Shown here: piece after piece, positions 24,394 through 33,564 of the stretch
How positions within the stretch are numbered: the first letter of the stretch is position 1
How the letters are laid out: each line of letters opens with the position of its first letter
NCBI GenBank assembly: GCA_023429825.1
Contig: JAEZDC010000069.1
Span: forward strand, 1-42,438
Reading direction: 5' to 3'
Length of the DNA: 42,438 nucleotides
Source of the DNA: Bacteroidota bacterium
GTDB lineage: Bacteria > Bacteroidota > Bacteroidia > Chitinophagales > Chitinophagaceae
The notes under the pieces: generated by a model
The model's input: only the letters and a program-made list of their open reading frames with translations
Database searches by the model: none
What the model was told of the DNA's origin: nothing
Translations under genes and position numbers: made by a program

Positions 24394-24804
24394 TTAATAT
24401 CTGTTATATCCACCATCTCCGCCACCACGGTTGTAACCACCGCCACCACCGCCGCGGTTATATCCACCACCACTGCCTCCGCGGTTTCCACCACCTCTGA
24501 ATCCACCGCCGCCAAAGCTTTTCTTCTTGAATCCACCGCCACCACCACCTTGTCCTTCAGGCTTAGGAGCAGATTCATTTACTACTAATTTGCGACCTTG
24601 AATTTCTGTTTCATTCAGGTTGCTGATTGCATTGCGTGCAGCCTCATCATCGCTCATTTCAACAAAGCCAAAGCCTTTACTACGGTTGTTGTTGAATTTG
24701 TCTGTAATGATTTTAGCAGAAGCAACCTCTCCATACGGTGAAAAAAGGTTGTAGAGGTCGTCACTGGTCATCGTCCAGTTTAGGTTTCCAACGTAAATGT
24801 TCAT
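24394..24804 (-). CDS. Glycine-rich RNA-binding protein (RRM)
   Basis: A 136-residue cytosolic protein. Residues 1 to about 80 are one RNA-recognition motif: RNP2 is IYVGNL (3-8), and RNP1 is KGFGFVEM near residue 45. Residues about 85-136 are a Gly/Arg/Asn/Tyr tail of repeated GGGYNRGGG-type units, as in cold-induced glycine-rich proteins of cyanobacteria and plants. It probably acts as an RNA chaperone. I use the ATG at 24804 (MNIYVGNLNW), standard for the family; the frame extends to 24834 without RRM content. A long A/T-rich leader (24805 on) and a strong terminator indicate a monocistronic, probably regulated gene. Confidence 0.93.
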   Translation of the reverse strand: MNIYVGNLNWTMTSDDLYNLFSPYGEVASAKIITDKFNNNRSKGFGFVEMSDDEAARNAISNLNETEIQGRKLVVNESAPKPEGQGGGGGGFKKKSFGGGGFRGGGNRGGSGGGYNRGGGGGGYNRGGGDGGYNRY

Positions 24805-25131
24805 TTTAAAAAAATTATGTGATACAAAAACCAACGAAAAACAGACTAACCAAAACCCATTTACGTTCGAAAACTAATGAGAGAAATGGAAGAACTGCAA
24901 CATTGGACATTCCGAAGATATAATTAATTTTTTAATGAAATCATTTTTGAGGCTTTGACTGGAATTTTAAGCTTAATCGCTGTATTTCAGAATTACTATT
25001 CCGGTTATTAAGCTTAGTTGCGCATCCTACAACGGCATTATTCTTGGTTAATCTTTCGCAAATAAATTATAGCCACTGTCTTACACAAAAGATGGCTCCT
25101 TACTTTGTACTTTCATGCAAATTTTTTTTAG
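24805..25131. other. Divergent intergenic region between RRM gene and moxR
   Basis: About 330 bp, A/T-rich. It must contain promoters for both flanking genes. A TACTTTG string at 25101-25107 is a candidate -7 element for moxR with a shortened spacer. No ORF or convincing RNA structure is visible. Confidence 0.5.
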
Positions 25132-26130
25132 ATGCAGACTGCAGAAGATATCAGGCAGTTGAATGAAAAAATTCAATATGCCGCATCGTTTGTTGATAGG
25201 ATAAAAAATGAGCTTTCCAAGCTGGTGGTAGGACAATCCTACATGGTTGATCGCCTGATGATCGGTTTACTTAGCAATGGACATGTTTTGCTCGAAGGTG
25301 TTCCGGGTTTAGCCAAAACACTAACTATAAAATCGCTGGCTCAAGCTATTCATGCGAAATTCAGCAGGATCCAGTTTACACCAGACCTTCTTCCCGCTGA
25401 TGTGGTAGGTACGATGATTTATAATCAGCAACGGGGTGAATTTGTAGTGCGTAAAGGTCCTGTATTTGCCAATTTTATCCTGGCAGATGAGATCAACAGG
25501 GCTCCTGCCAAAGTGCAGAGCGCTTTGCTCGAGGCTATGCAGGAACGGCAGGTTACCCTGGGCGAACAAACCTATAAACTGGAAGAACCTTTCTTAGTAC
25601 TTGCTACACAAAATCCCCTGGAACAGGAAGGTACTTATCCCTTGCCCGAAGCGCAGGTGGATAGATTTATGTTGAAAGTAGTAGTTGGTTATCCAGGAAA
25701 AAAAGAAGAGCAGATGATCATTCGCCAGCAGGTGCAAGGCATACAGTTACCCACAATAAACCAGGTAGTAAGCACTTCTGAGATTATTGCAGGAAGAGAT
25801 CTCGTAAGGCAGGTGTATATGGATGAAAAAGTAGAACAATACATCATTGATATTGTTTTTGCTACCCGGGTACCGGCCGAATATGGGTTAGGTAAAATGA
25901 AAGCATTAATAAGTTATGGAGGCTCTCCCAGAGCGAGCATCAATCTTGCATTGGCTTCCAAAGCACATGCCTTCATGAATAAAAGAGGATATGTTATTCC
26001 GGAAGATGTAAAAGCCATTGCAAAGGATGTACTTAGGCACCGGATCGGGTTAACTTATGAAGCAGAAGCTGAAAATGTAACCAGTGAAACTTTAGTTGAT
26101 GAACTTCTTCGTGTAGTAAATGTTCCTTAA
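25132..26130 (+). CDS. MoxR-family AAA+ ATPase
   Basis: A 332-residue cytosolic ATPase. Walker A is GVPGLAKT (56-63) and Walker B is FILADEINRA (D119, E120), followed by the MoxR signature APAKVQSALLEAMQERQVT, sensor-1 ATQNP and EGTYPLPEAQVDRF. MoxR ATPases act as chaperones for partner VWA/DUF58 proteins and are linked to envelope stress and metal-cofactor insertion. It is the first gene of a four-gene unit and overlaps the DUF58 gene by 1 bp (TAATG), so translation is likely coupled. Confidence 0.96.
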   Translation: MQTAEDIRQLNEKIQYAASFVDRIKNELSKLVVGQSYMVDRLMIGLLSNGHVLLEGVPGLAKTLTIKSLAQAIHAKFSRIQFTPDLLPADVVGTMIYNQQRGEFVVRKGPVFANFILADEINRAPAKVQSALLEAMQERQVTLGEQTYKLEEPFLVLATQNPLEQEGTYPLPEAQVDRFMLKVVVGYPGKKEEQMIIRQQVQGIQLPTINQVVSTSEIIAGRDLVRQVYMDEKVEQYIIDIVFATRVPAEYGLGKMKALISYGGSPRASINLALASKAHAFMNKRGYVIPEDVKAIAKDVLRHRIGLTYEAEAENVTSETLVDELLRVVNVP

Positions 26131-27035
26131 TGCCAAAGAATGCAGATAAGATTGAAAGAAAGAATTCGCTTACAATAGCCGATATTCTTAAAAAAGTGAG
26201 AACGCTTGAAATAAAAAGCAAGAAACTCACGAATCATTTATTTACGGGTGAATACCATTCTGCATTTAAAGGAAAAGGAATGTCTTTTAAAGAAGTGAGA
26301 GAATATACTCATGGCGATGATGTGAGATTTATCGACTGGAATGTATCTGCAAGAATGGGTAATTCATACAGTAAGGTTTTTGAAGAGGAAAGAGAATTGG
26401 CGGTTTATTTTTTGATCGATGCCAGTGCCAGCAGTTCGTTTGGAACAAATCATCAGAATAAAAGGGAACTTATTACTGAAATATGTGCAGTTCTTGCATT
26501 CTCCGCACTAACTAATAATGATAAAACAGGGCTTATCTTTTTCACTAACGGCGTTGAAAAATACATTCCTTTGGCAAAGGGTAGAGATCATGTATTATAT
26601 TCCATCAGAGAAATGCTTTCTTTTAAACCTAAATCGACGCATACGGATCTGGTTAAAGCACTTCAATTCCTGAATAAGGTAAGTAAGCACAAAAGCATTG
26701 TTTTTATTCTGAGTGATTTTGCTGATGCTGGTTACCATGACGCGTTAAGAGTGGCAGCCAAACGACATGATGTGATCGGGATCCAGGTATATGATGTAAA
26801 AGATGAAAAACTTCCTGTTAAAGGTTTGATCCAGATACAGGATGCAGAGACCGGTGAAATAGTGTGGTTGGATACAAACAGTGCTGTAGGGCGTAAATAT
26901 TACGAACAACAATTCATGCGAATTGTTTTAGATGCACAGCAAACGTTTAAAACAGCAGGTGCCGATCTTGTACAGGTTGCCACTGGGCAGGATTATGTGA
27001 AGCTCCTCCAGCAATTCTTTATTAAACGAGCGTAA
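26130..27035 (+). CDS. DUF58 domain protein (MoxR partner)
   Basis: A 301-residue protein with the DUF58 core: GEYHSAFKGKGMSFKEVREY, then GDDVRFIDWNVSARMG, followed by a VWA-like fold beginning YFLIDASASSSFG. No membrane segment is evident, so it is probably cytosolic and bound to MoxR and BatA. Its metal site is of the DxSxS type. It starts inside the moxR stop codon (1-bp overlap) and ends 4 bp before the next gene, fitting one operon. The biochemical role of DUF58 proteins is poorly known. Confidence 0.93.
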   Translation: MPKNADKIERKNSLTIADILKKVRTLEIKSKKLTNHLFTGEYHSAFKGKGMSFKEVREYTHGDDVRFIDWNVSARMGNSYSKVFEEERELAVYFLIDASASSSFGTNHQNKRELITEICAVLAFSALTNNDKTGLIFFTNGVEKYIPLAKGRDHVLYSIREMLSFKPKSTHTDLVKALQFLNKVSKHKSIVFILSDFADAGYHDALRVAAKRHDVIGIQVYDVKDEKLPVKGLIQIQDAETGEIVWLDTNSAVGRKYYEQQFMRIVLDAQQTFKTAGADLVQVATGQDYVKLLQQFFIKRA

Positions 27036-27039
27036 ACAC

Positions 27040-27957
27040 ATGAAGACGCTGACAATTTCAAGGTGTGTGTTTGTTTTGCTCTCGCTGTTATTTTATGCTT
27101 CGTCTTTCACACAAAAAACTTCAACTCTTATTGATAGAGACAAGATATTAATAGGCGAACAAGTTAACGTTAAGATCAAAATCGATGATATACCTCAAGG
27201 AGTAAATATTATTCAGGACATACGTCTGCCTGATACAATAAACCACCTTGAGATATTGTCTCATACTATCGATACAGTTTCCGTTTCCGGGCGAGCGAAT
27301 TATATTCATAATCTTGTTATCACCTCTTTCGATTCAGGATATTGGCAACTGCCAGCATTTGAGTTAGTATTTGATAATGGTAAAAGGCTTACCTCAGAAG
27401 CTTTGAATATTACTGTATTATCGGTTGACGTTTCTAATCTCCAGGATTTTCATGATATCAAGGATATTCTTGAAGTGCCATTAGAAAATAACTGGTATAT
27501 CATTTCAGCGTTAGTTGGTGTGTTCATCTTTTCTTTATTCGCTGTGTTATGGTTTGTTCAAAAAAGAAAAAATGATACAGTGCAGAATATCCGGCCCGGC
27601 ACACTATCAGATATGTACAAAGATCTTATCCAGTTAATAGATGATTACCAAAGATCAGGTATATATGATCCGGTAAGTGTAAAGAAAGTATACCATAAGT
27701 CTTCACATGCTACCCGTTCTTTTCTTGATGCTTTATGGTCTGCGAACACCAATCATTTTACCACAAGTGAGTACATGATCAATGTAAAGTCAAATATTTC
27801 CAGTACAGATGAGCAAACACGATATTTCCAGTTTTTGAGATTGGCTGATGCGGTAAAGTTTGCAAGGTATCTTCCCTCTGCAGAAGAATCCAAAGAAGTC
27901 CTTGAACGGTTACAGAATTTTATCACACTACAATACGAACATAGAACAGGAAAGTAA
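27040..27957 (+). CDS. BatD-like / hypothetical Bat-operon membrane protein
   Basis: A 305-residue protein. It has an N-terminal signal sequence (residues 1-25, ending ASSFTQ) and an Ig-like periplasmic domain (about 30-140; KILIGEQVNVKIKID, FDSGYWQLPAFELVFDNGK) resembling the N-terminal part of BatD. One membrane segment follows (about 152-172, NWYIISALVGVFIFSLFAVL), then a charged cytosolic helical tail of about 130 residues. Proteins with this layout usually sit between DUF58 and batA in Bacteroidota. It could be a scaffold joining periplasm to the MoxR complex; this is inferred from position. Confidence 0.75.
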   Translation: MKTLTISRCVFVLLSLLFYASSFTQKTSTLIDRDKILIGEQVNVKIKIDDIPQGVNIIQDIRLPDTINHLEILSHTIDTVSVSGRANYIHNLVITSFDSGYWQLPAFELVFDNGKRLTSEALNITVLSVDVSNLQDFHDIKDILEVPLENNWYIISALVGVFIFSLFAVLWFVQKRKNDTVQNIRPGTLSDMYKDLIQLIDDYQRSGIYDPVSVKKVYHKSSHATRSFLDALWSANTNHFTTSEYMINVKSNISSTDEQTRYFQFLRLADAVKFARYLPSAEESKEVLERLQNFITLQYEHRTGK

Positions 27958-27959
27958 TA

Positions 27960-28964
27960 ATGCTGAAAGACTGGTTACATATTGAGTTTGCTTATCCATG
28001 GCTGTTGCCATTGTTACTGATTGTGCCATTTCTTTTATTCTGGTATTGGAGAAATCATTATAAATCTACAGCATCAGTAAAAGTTACTACTACTTTCTTT
28101 TTAAAGCATAAACCTAATTGGAGAGTCCGCCTTCGCCATTTGCCAATAATTTTTAGAGCATTTGGTTTAGCCTTTCTGATTCTTGCATTGGCAAGGCCAC
28201 AGGAAAAATTTATAGAAGATAGAACTAAAGGTGAAGGAATCGATATTGTTTTATGTTTTGATATCAGTGGAAGTATGACCGAAACAGATATACTTCCTAA
28301 CCGGCTGGAAGCATCGAAAGAAGTGGCTTCTGACTTTGTGAGAAGAAGACAAGGAGATAGGATAGGAGTAGTAATATTCAGCAGCAAGAGTTTTACATTG
28401 TGCCCCATTACAACGGATCATAACACTGTACTTCATCAGGTTTCTGCTATACAGAATGGTTACTTATTTGAAGAAGGTACTGCTATAGGTTCAGGGTTAG
28501 CTACTAGTGTCGACAGGCTTCGGCAAACCGAATCTAAAAGTAAAGTAGTGATATTACTCACGGATGGAGTTGACTTCGGAGGCATCGTTCCACCGGACAT
28601 AGCAAAAGAAATGGCGAAGTTGTATGGAATTAAGGTATATACTATAGGCATCGGCAGTGAAAGAGACATTGACTCACCTGTGGAAACCCCTTTCGGTACC
28701 CAGGTCCAGAAACGTAAGGTAGAGTACAATGAAGGATTATTAAAGACGCTTGCCATAGAAACCGGTGGCCAATACTTTCATGCTATTAATAGAAGCAGTC
28801 TTGAAAAAATTTACAACAGTATTGATACATTGGAAAAGTCTAAGGTAGAAGTTACAACCTATAACAGGTTTAGTGACAAGTTTTTCTATCCTTTGCTGAT
28901 AGGCATCGGGTTTATTATCCTTGAGTTGGCATCACGATTATCCGTATTTAAAAAGTTCCCTTAG
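27960..28964 (+). CDS. batA: VWA-domain membrane protein BatA
   Basis: A 334-residue inner-membrane protein. Membrane segments lie at about 12-30, 62-78 and 310-328. The N-terminal AYPWLLPLLLIVP and LALARPQ are typical of BatA (Aerotolerance_N region). The von Willebrand A domain spans about 95-290 with an intact MIDAS metal site: D101-I-S-G-S105, the Thr in EEGTAIGSG and the Asp in LLTDGVD. It starts 2 bp after the previous stop and is the last gene of the unit. In relatives batB (second VWA), batC (TPR) and batD usually follow; here proline dehydrogenase converges 2 bp later, so the operon is shortened. Confidence 0.92.
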   Translation: MLKDWLHIEFAYPWLLPLLLIVPFLLFWYWRNHYKSTASVKVTTTFFLKHKPNWRVRLRHLPIIFRAFGLAFLILALARPQEKFIEDRTKGEGIDIVLCFDISGSMTETDILPNRLEASKEVASDFVRRRQGDRIGVVIFSSKSFTLCPITTDHNTVLHQVSAIQNGYLFEEGTAIGSGLATSVDRLRQTESKSKVVILLTDGVDFGGIVPPDIAKEMAKLYGIKVYTIGIGSERDIDSPVETPFGTQVQKRKVEYNEGLLKTLAIETGGQYFHAINRSSLEKIYNSIDTLEKSKVEVTTYNRFSDKFFYPLLIGIGFIILELASRLSVFKKFP

Positions 28965-28966
28965 GG

Positions 28967-30157
28967 TTATTTTCCTTTTCTCCTTTCGATCTCTCTTTTG
29001 ATGAGTAGCAGCTCTCTTCCTGTCTGTCCTTTTACGCTACTGTTTTCCTGTGCTCTTCTCATCAAGTAAGGTATTACATCTCTGATAGGTCCAAAAGGGA
29101 GATACTTACTTACGTTGAACCCTTCTTTTGAAAGATTGAAAGTGATGTGATCACTCATGCCAAACAATTGAGAGAAATGCACGTGATGATGATTGTGTGG
29201 TAATCCTTTTTCTTCTAGCAACCTGGCACCCAGCAAATTACTTTCTTCATTATGTGAACCGATGATGGTGGCAATATCGGTTATGTTTTCAATGCAATAA
29301 ATAACTGCAGCATCAAAGTCTCTGTCAGTGCTTTCTTTATCTGGTTGTATGGGCGATTCATACCCGTACTCTGCAGCTCTAGCTCTTTCTTTTTCCATAT
29401 AAGCACCACGCACCAGTTTTTCGCCAAGTATAAAGCCCTTTTGCTTTGCGATCTCATGAGAAAGTTTCAGAAAATCCAGTCGGTCATGCCTATACATCTG
29501 TAAGGTATTATAAACAACTGCTTTTTCTTTATTGAACTCTTCCATCAGCTCCATCGCCAGCCTGTCAATGGGGTCTTGGATCCATGTTTCTTCAGCGTCA
29601 AGCAGTACACCGATATTATGTTGTTTTGCTACTTCACAAATGGTATACATTCTCTCTCTTACACGGTTCCATTCTTCTGTCTCCACTTCATGATCATGAA
29701 TTCCACTTCTTAAGCGTGGAGCCTCGTGTAAGGTTTGCAATAATCCAAACCTGGCTAAGCCCGTCAACTTAATACTTATATAGGGTATGTTGCTTCTGGT
29801 AGCAGCGTACTCAATATTTTTAATGAATTGTTTTGTGGCATTATCAAAGTTTTCCTCACCTTCTTTCCCTTCTACGCCATAGTCAAGGATCACCTGTACA
29901 TTATACTTACCTAGTTTATCTGCAACAGGAATGGTTTCCTGCAACGTTTCGCCTCCTACAAATTGTTGAAAGATAGTACTGCGAATGATCGAAGTAATAA
30001 TGGGAAGCCTCCCCTTCACAATCAAGGGAGTTACTCTTGTGCCCGCAGCAACCAGCCAGTTATATCCCATGCTGGTAAACAAAAATTTAGCTTTCCCTAG
30101 TTCTTTGTCAGATTTATAAGCAAATGCATTCTGTGTGTTTTCGAACGAAAGATTCAT
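28967..30157 (-). CDS. Proline dehydrogenase
   Basis: A 396-residue flavoenzyme that oxidises proline to pyrroline-5-carboxylate, passing electrons to quinone. Family motifs: ISIKLTGL, VLLDAEETW, VYNTLQMYRHDRLDFL, GEKLVRGAYMEKER (FAD/substrate barrel strands), IGSHNEES, and the C-terminal YLPFGPIRDVIPYLMRRAQE whose Arg pair binds the proline carboxylate. It is a stand-alone PRODH rather than a PutA fusion, as is usual in Bacteroidota. I start at the ATG at 30157 (MNLSFENTQNAF), where family members begin; the 18-residue extension to 30211 is not family-like. Its stop lies 2 bp from that of batA, with no terminator between the two convergent genes. Confidence 0.94.
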   Translation of the reverse strand: MNLSFENTQNAFAYKSDKELGKAKFLFTSMGYNWLVAAGTRVTPLIVKGRLPIITSIIRSTIFQQFVGGETLQETIPVADKLGKYNVQVILDYGVEGKEGEENFDNATKQFIKNIEYAATRSNIPYISIKLTGLARFGLLQTLHEAPRLRSGIHDHEVETEEWNRVRERMYTICEVAKQHNIGVLLDAEETWIQDPIDRLAMELMEEFNKEKAVVYNTLQMYRHDRLDFLKLSHEIAKQKGFILGEKLVRGAYMEKERARAAEYGYESPIQPDKESTDRDFDAAVIYCIENITDIATIIGSHNEESNLLGARLLEEKGLPHNHHHVHFSQLFGMSDHITFNLSKEGFNVSKYLPFGPIRDVIPYLMRRAQENSSVKGQTGRELLLIKREIERRKGK

Positions 30158-30298
30158 GTGCAACCGTTTCTTTTCTTGTACTAACATATGTTCGTTTTGC
30201 GAATATCGCATAACAGCATTGAACTAAAAAATAACGGTGGTCATGTGGCAGGCTGAGTAACGGCAGCTGTTTTTACCTGCTTCGTAAACAGTCTCTAT

Positions 30299-30306
30299 TA
30301 CCTTTG
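30299..30306 (+). promoter_or_regulatory. Predicted -7 element of the thioesterase gene
   Basis: TACCTTTG matches TAnnTTTG exactly, 15 bp before the chosen ATG at 30322. No clear -33 element at the usual spacing. It implies a very short leader and argues against the upstream start at 30304. Confidence 0.45.
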
Positions 30307-30321
30307 CTGCAAATTTTAAGT

Positions 30322-30837
30322 ATGGAAGGAAGAAAAGTGGGTGAAACGGCAACAGTGATGAATGAAATAGTATTACCTAACGATACCAATACATTTGGTA
30401 ATCTTATGGGTGGGCGCCTGATGTATTGGATGGATATCGCAGCAGCAATTGTTGCTACGAAGCATAGTAATGCGCCTTGTATGACGGCTTCAGTTGATAA
30501 CATCAGTTTTAAAAATCCTATCAGGCTCAGTAATATTGTTCATATTGAAGCGAGGATCACAAGGGCTTTTAATACTTCTATGGAAGTGCATCTGAAAGTC
30601 TGGGGTGAAGATTCATTGCACCAGTATCGATATGAAAGCAATGAAGCATATTTTACCTTTGTTGCTTTAGATCCTAATGGCAAGCCAAGGCCTGTACCTC
30701 CCGTTATACCTGAAAGCGAGCAAGAGCAGAAGTTATATGATGGCGCTTTGCGAAGAAGGCAACTAAGATTGATCCTTGCAGGAAAAATGAAGCCAGATGA
30801 TGCTAATGAATTGAAGGCGTTGTTTGTAAAAGATTGA
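30322..30837 (+). CDS. Acyl-CoA thioesterase, hotdog fold (YciA/BACH type)
   Basis: A 171-residue enzyme hydrolysing acyl-CoA to free acid and CoA. The hotdog motif is NTFGNLMGGRLMYWMDIAAA, with the catalytic-site Asp and the GG turn, preceded by NEIVLPNDTN. TASVDNISFKNPIRLSNIV is the second family block. The C-terminal 40 residues (RRRQLRLILAGKM) are a charged helix common in Bacteroidota members. I begin at ATG 30322 (MEGRKVGETATVM) rather than the in-frame start at 30304, which lies within the promoter. It ends at a shared terminator facing the FG-GAP gene. Confidence 0.92.
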   Translation: MEGRKVGETATVMNEIVLPNDTNTFGNLMGGRLMYWMDIAAAIVATKHSNAPCMTASVDNISFKNPIRLSNIVHIEARITRAFNTSMEVHLKVWGEDSLHQYRYESNEAYFTFVALDPNGKPRPVPPVIPESEQEQKLYDGALRRRQLRLILAGKMKPDDANELKALFVKD

Positions 30838-30840
30838 TAA

Positions 30841-30874
30841 AAGAAAAGGTGTCGCTGGGACACCTTTCTTTTTA
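30841..30874. terminator. Bidirectional terminator
   Basis: A perfect 9-bp stem (AAAGGTGTC with GACACCTTT), loop GCTGG, A-rich before and T-rich after. It sits between the convergent thioesterase and FG-GAP genes and overlaps the FG-GAP stop codon by a few bases, so it can serve both. Confidence 0.85.
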
Positions 30875-33535
30875 TTGAACCTGGAATCTGTGTGTTTGTA
30901 TTTCATCACCCACTGTAAGCTTACAATAATAGCTCCCCTTTGGAAGAGATGAAGCATTTATAGTTTTTTGATATGTTCCGGGAGATTGCGTTATATCCAA
31001 AACATTTCTTACAAGTTTACCACCAGCGTCTAAGACCTTTAGTTTAACCTTTTCAGTCTTTTCAAGTTTGTATTGAACAGTTAGTTGTTCTCTGACGGGA
31101 TTCGGATATACATTAACGCTGAAACCATGACTGTTGAACTTCACTAAGACGATATTTGAATAGTTGAACTTTCCATCAAAATCAACTTGTTTTAACCGAT
31201 ATTGGAATGAGCCGGTTTTACCCGGAAAATCACTGTAATTGTAGTTTTGTAACGTGTTGCTATTCCCTGCTCCCTGAACAAATCCGAGCGAAAGCCATTT
31301 AGTACCATCCCAACGCTGCACTTCAAAACCTTTATTATTTTGTTCGGAAGCCGTTTGCCAGGTGAGGGCAACCTTTTGTTCTTTTTTCTCTGCATTAAAA
31401 TTTAACAGGGTTACCGGAAGTATGTTTGATGATCCATGATAGATATAGAGAGAACCATTGCCTATTAGAGGATTTCCGATAGCGAAATCACCGTAGCTGT
31501 CGCCATTTACGTCTCCTAAATAACATAAAGTATTTTCTGCACCTAGAAACCCATTTACAGTATTACTTTCAGTCCGCCAAGGTGTTAATGTAACGCTTGT
31601 GATACTATTCACCTTGTAAATAAAGATAGCCCCTTCATCAGTTTCTACATTATCGTAATAAGGAGCACCTACTATAACTTCCGGTTTTCCATCATTGTCA
31701 ATATCCCCTGCTGTAACAGTACTGCCAAGGCCTATACCTGGCAGCGTGGCTGAAATACGTGAAGCTGAAATAAATCCTGCTGCTATATTGTAATAGCCAT
31801 AAAAAAATGCTCCTGCTGAATTTTGGAAAATGCTGCCAGGCGCAGTAAAAACAAACTCTGTTCGCCCATCGGCGTTAACGTCACCACCTTTGCATACTTC
31901 CCAGCCTAGATAGTCATACTCTGCTCCCTCAGAAATTCCTAACGGATTTTGTAAGCCAACCCCGCCAGACCCAGCAAAAAGGAATACTCTTCCTCTTCCT
32001 CTTTGTCCAGTTGTAGCATTTGGATGATAATAAGGCGCTCCAATAATAACATCTCCTATAGCATCTCCGTTCACGTCTCCTGCTGAAGAAACAGAAAATC
32101 CAAACTGTGCTCCCCTCGTGTTAGCTTGCTGCAGCCAATCTGTTGCAGTAGGTGAAATGCCTGTGGCTGAGCCATAAAAACCGAAGGCAGCCCCTTCATC
32201 CACCTCTGCGCCTTCATTTCCTGGTCCAATATGAGTTGATTCCCATCTTGGAGCACCTACCATAATATCAATATAACCATCCTGATTAACATCTCCGCCA
32301 TTGGCCACATCCCAACCCATTAAAGCGCCTGTTTGCCCGCTTTCTTTTATTAAACTAGCGGGAGGGTTATTCCCGGCAACTCCAGAGACAGTTGAATAAA
32401 ATATGAAAATAGCGCCTTCATTAGTTTGTCCGTTTGAATAATAAGGAGCGCCGCCTATTACATCAGACCTGATATCTCCGTTAACGTTGCCTACAGCAAC
32501 ACTGTATCCCAATTTTGCATTTGCTACATTGCTTTCAAGTATCACAGGGGTTGTTAATAGCCCAGACGCGGATCCGTAAAAAACAAACAATGCTCCTTCA
32601 TCAATTTGCCCATTGTCGTATTGACTAGCCCCAACTACTACGTCCACAAATAAATCACCATTTATATAACCAGAGGTAATGCTTCTTCCGAGAGCCATAT
32701 CTGCCTGGGATCCGTTATATACCCAGTCTTCTGGTTTTGAAAGTGGATCGATCGTTATAGGATATTCGGCGTTTTCATCATTTACTACAATCTTGAAACC
32801 ATCTGGTGTGCTCAGCATGTTAGCTTCTAAGATAGTATTCTTTGCATCCCAAACTTTTAAATCACGGTACTGCATCTTTGGTTCTCCGTTAGAAGTAGCG
32901 AAAGACACTACATTATCTGCTACTGACACCCGTAAATCCGTAGTGGTTACGATATTCAATTGTAATTGTCCATTGCCCTCGGGGCTCTCCTTAATTATGA
33001 AGTTCTGCCGCATCCCTTCTTTGTTATTTAGGTACTCGATCTTCATACGTTCATCTTCGATATATGCGGCATTTCCAACCACCGTGAAGTCAGAGCCATT
33101 GAACTTCTCTGTCACATCATCTCTCCCGAAGTTTTTTAAGCTCATATCAACTTTCCAATCATCTATCGTGTTATATGCAGATTCTTCTTCTAATGAGAAC
33201 TTCTCATTTAAAACTGGTATGTTAATAGTCCTTGGTTGTACTCTAAAACCATTTTTGAAATAAGTGAATCGCAGATTAGTAGCACGATTAGGTGATTGGT
33301 AGCTATGAGCACCTTGTTGCCATGAGATATTATACTCACATTTCTCTATGGCTTGCAATATTTCTAACGGCGCCGAAGAATAATTAAATGAGCTTAATTT
33401 TTTTTGATCAACCATTCGAGGTCGATACTCCGGAGCAAAACTTACCTTTTTTTCATCAGGTATAAGTGCACTTGTGAACAGCGATAAGCAAGTAACTATG
33501 GCAATAGCTACTATTAGTTGTAGTTTTCTTTTCAT
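30872..33535 (-). CDS. FG-GAP (integrin-like) repeat protein with T9SS sorting domain
   Basis: An 887-residue exported protein, last gene of a five-gene operon. Residues 1-23 are a signal peptide. Residues about 45-265 are a beta-rich region of unknown type. Residues about 275-715 hold seven FG-GAP repeats with calcium-type loops, such as DVNQDGYIDIMVGAP, DVNGDAIGDVIIGAP and DIDNDGKPEVIVGAP, predicted to form a seven-bladed propeller like integrin-alpha. A T9SS-type linker domain follows (LLNFNAEKKEQKVALTWQTA). The C-terminus (VNVYPNPVREQLTVQYKL to FQVQ) is a type IX sorting domain, so the protein should cross the outer membrane and be attached or released. Ligand and role are unknown. Confidence 0.92.
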   Translation of the reverse strand: MKRKLQLIVAIAIVTCLSLFTSALIPDEKKVSFAPEYRPRMVDQKKLSSFNYSSAPLEILQAIEKCEYNISWQQGAHSYQSPNRATNLRFTYFKNGFRVQPRTINIPVLNEKFSLEEESAYNTIDDWKVDMSLKNFGRDDVTEKFNGSDFTVVGNAAYIEDERMKIEYLNNKEGMRQNFIIKESPEGNGQLQLNIVTTTDLRVSVADNVVSFATSNGEPKMQYRDLKVWDAKNTILEANMLSTPDGFKIVVNDENAEYPITIDPLSKPEDWVYNGSQADMALGRSITSGYINGDLFVDVVVGASQYDNGQIDEGALFVFYGSASGLLTTPVILESNVANAKLGYSVAVGNVNGDIRSDVIGGAPYYSNGQTNEGAIFIFYSTVSGVAGNNPPASLIKESGQTGALMGWDVANGGDVNQDGYIDIMVGAPRWESTHIGPGNEGAEVDEGAAFGFYGSATGISPTATDWLQQANTRGAQFGFSVSSAGDVNGDAIGDVIIGAPYYHPNATTGQRGRGRVFLFAGSGGVGLQNPLGISEGAEYDYLGWEVCKGGDVNADGRTEFVFTAPGSIFQNSAGAFFYGYYNIAAGFISASRISATLPGIGLGSTVTAGDIDNDGKPEVIVGAPYYDNVETDEGAIFIYKVNSITSVTLTPWRTESNTVNGFLGAENTLCYLGDVNGDSYGDFAIGNPLIGNGSLYIYHGSSNILPVTLLNFNAEKKEQKVALTWQTASEQNNKGFEVQRWDGTKWLSLGFVQGAGNSNTLQNYNYSDFPGKTGSFQYRLKQVDFDGKFNYSNIVLVKFNSHGFSVNVYPNPVREQLTVQYKLEKTEKVKLKVLDAGGKLVRNVLDITQSPGTYQKTINASSLPKGSYYCKLTVGDEIQTHRFQVQ

Positions 33536-33564
33536 AAATCCAGGTTTAGGTAATTATTGTTTAT

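Noticed and set aside
24388..24588. Open frames on both strands over the glycine-rich part of the RRM gene
   Set aside because: They are by-products of the GGN-repeat codons in the Gly-rich tail, with low-complexity Thr/Ala/Val products and no start context.
32679..33263. A 194-codon plus-strand frame inside the FG-GAP gene
   Set aside because: It lies opposite a clear 887-residue T9SS protein and its translation has no recognisable domain.
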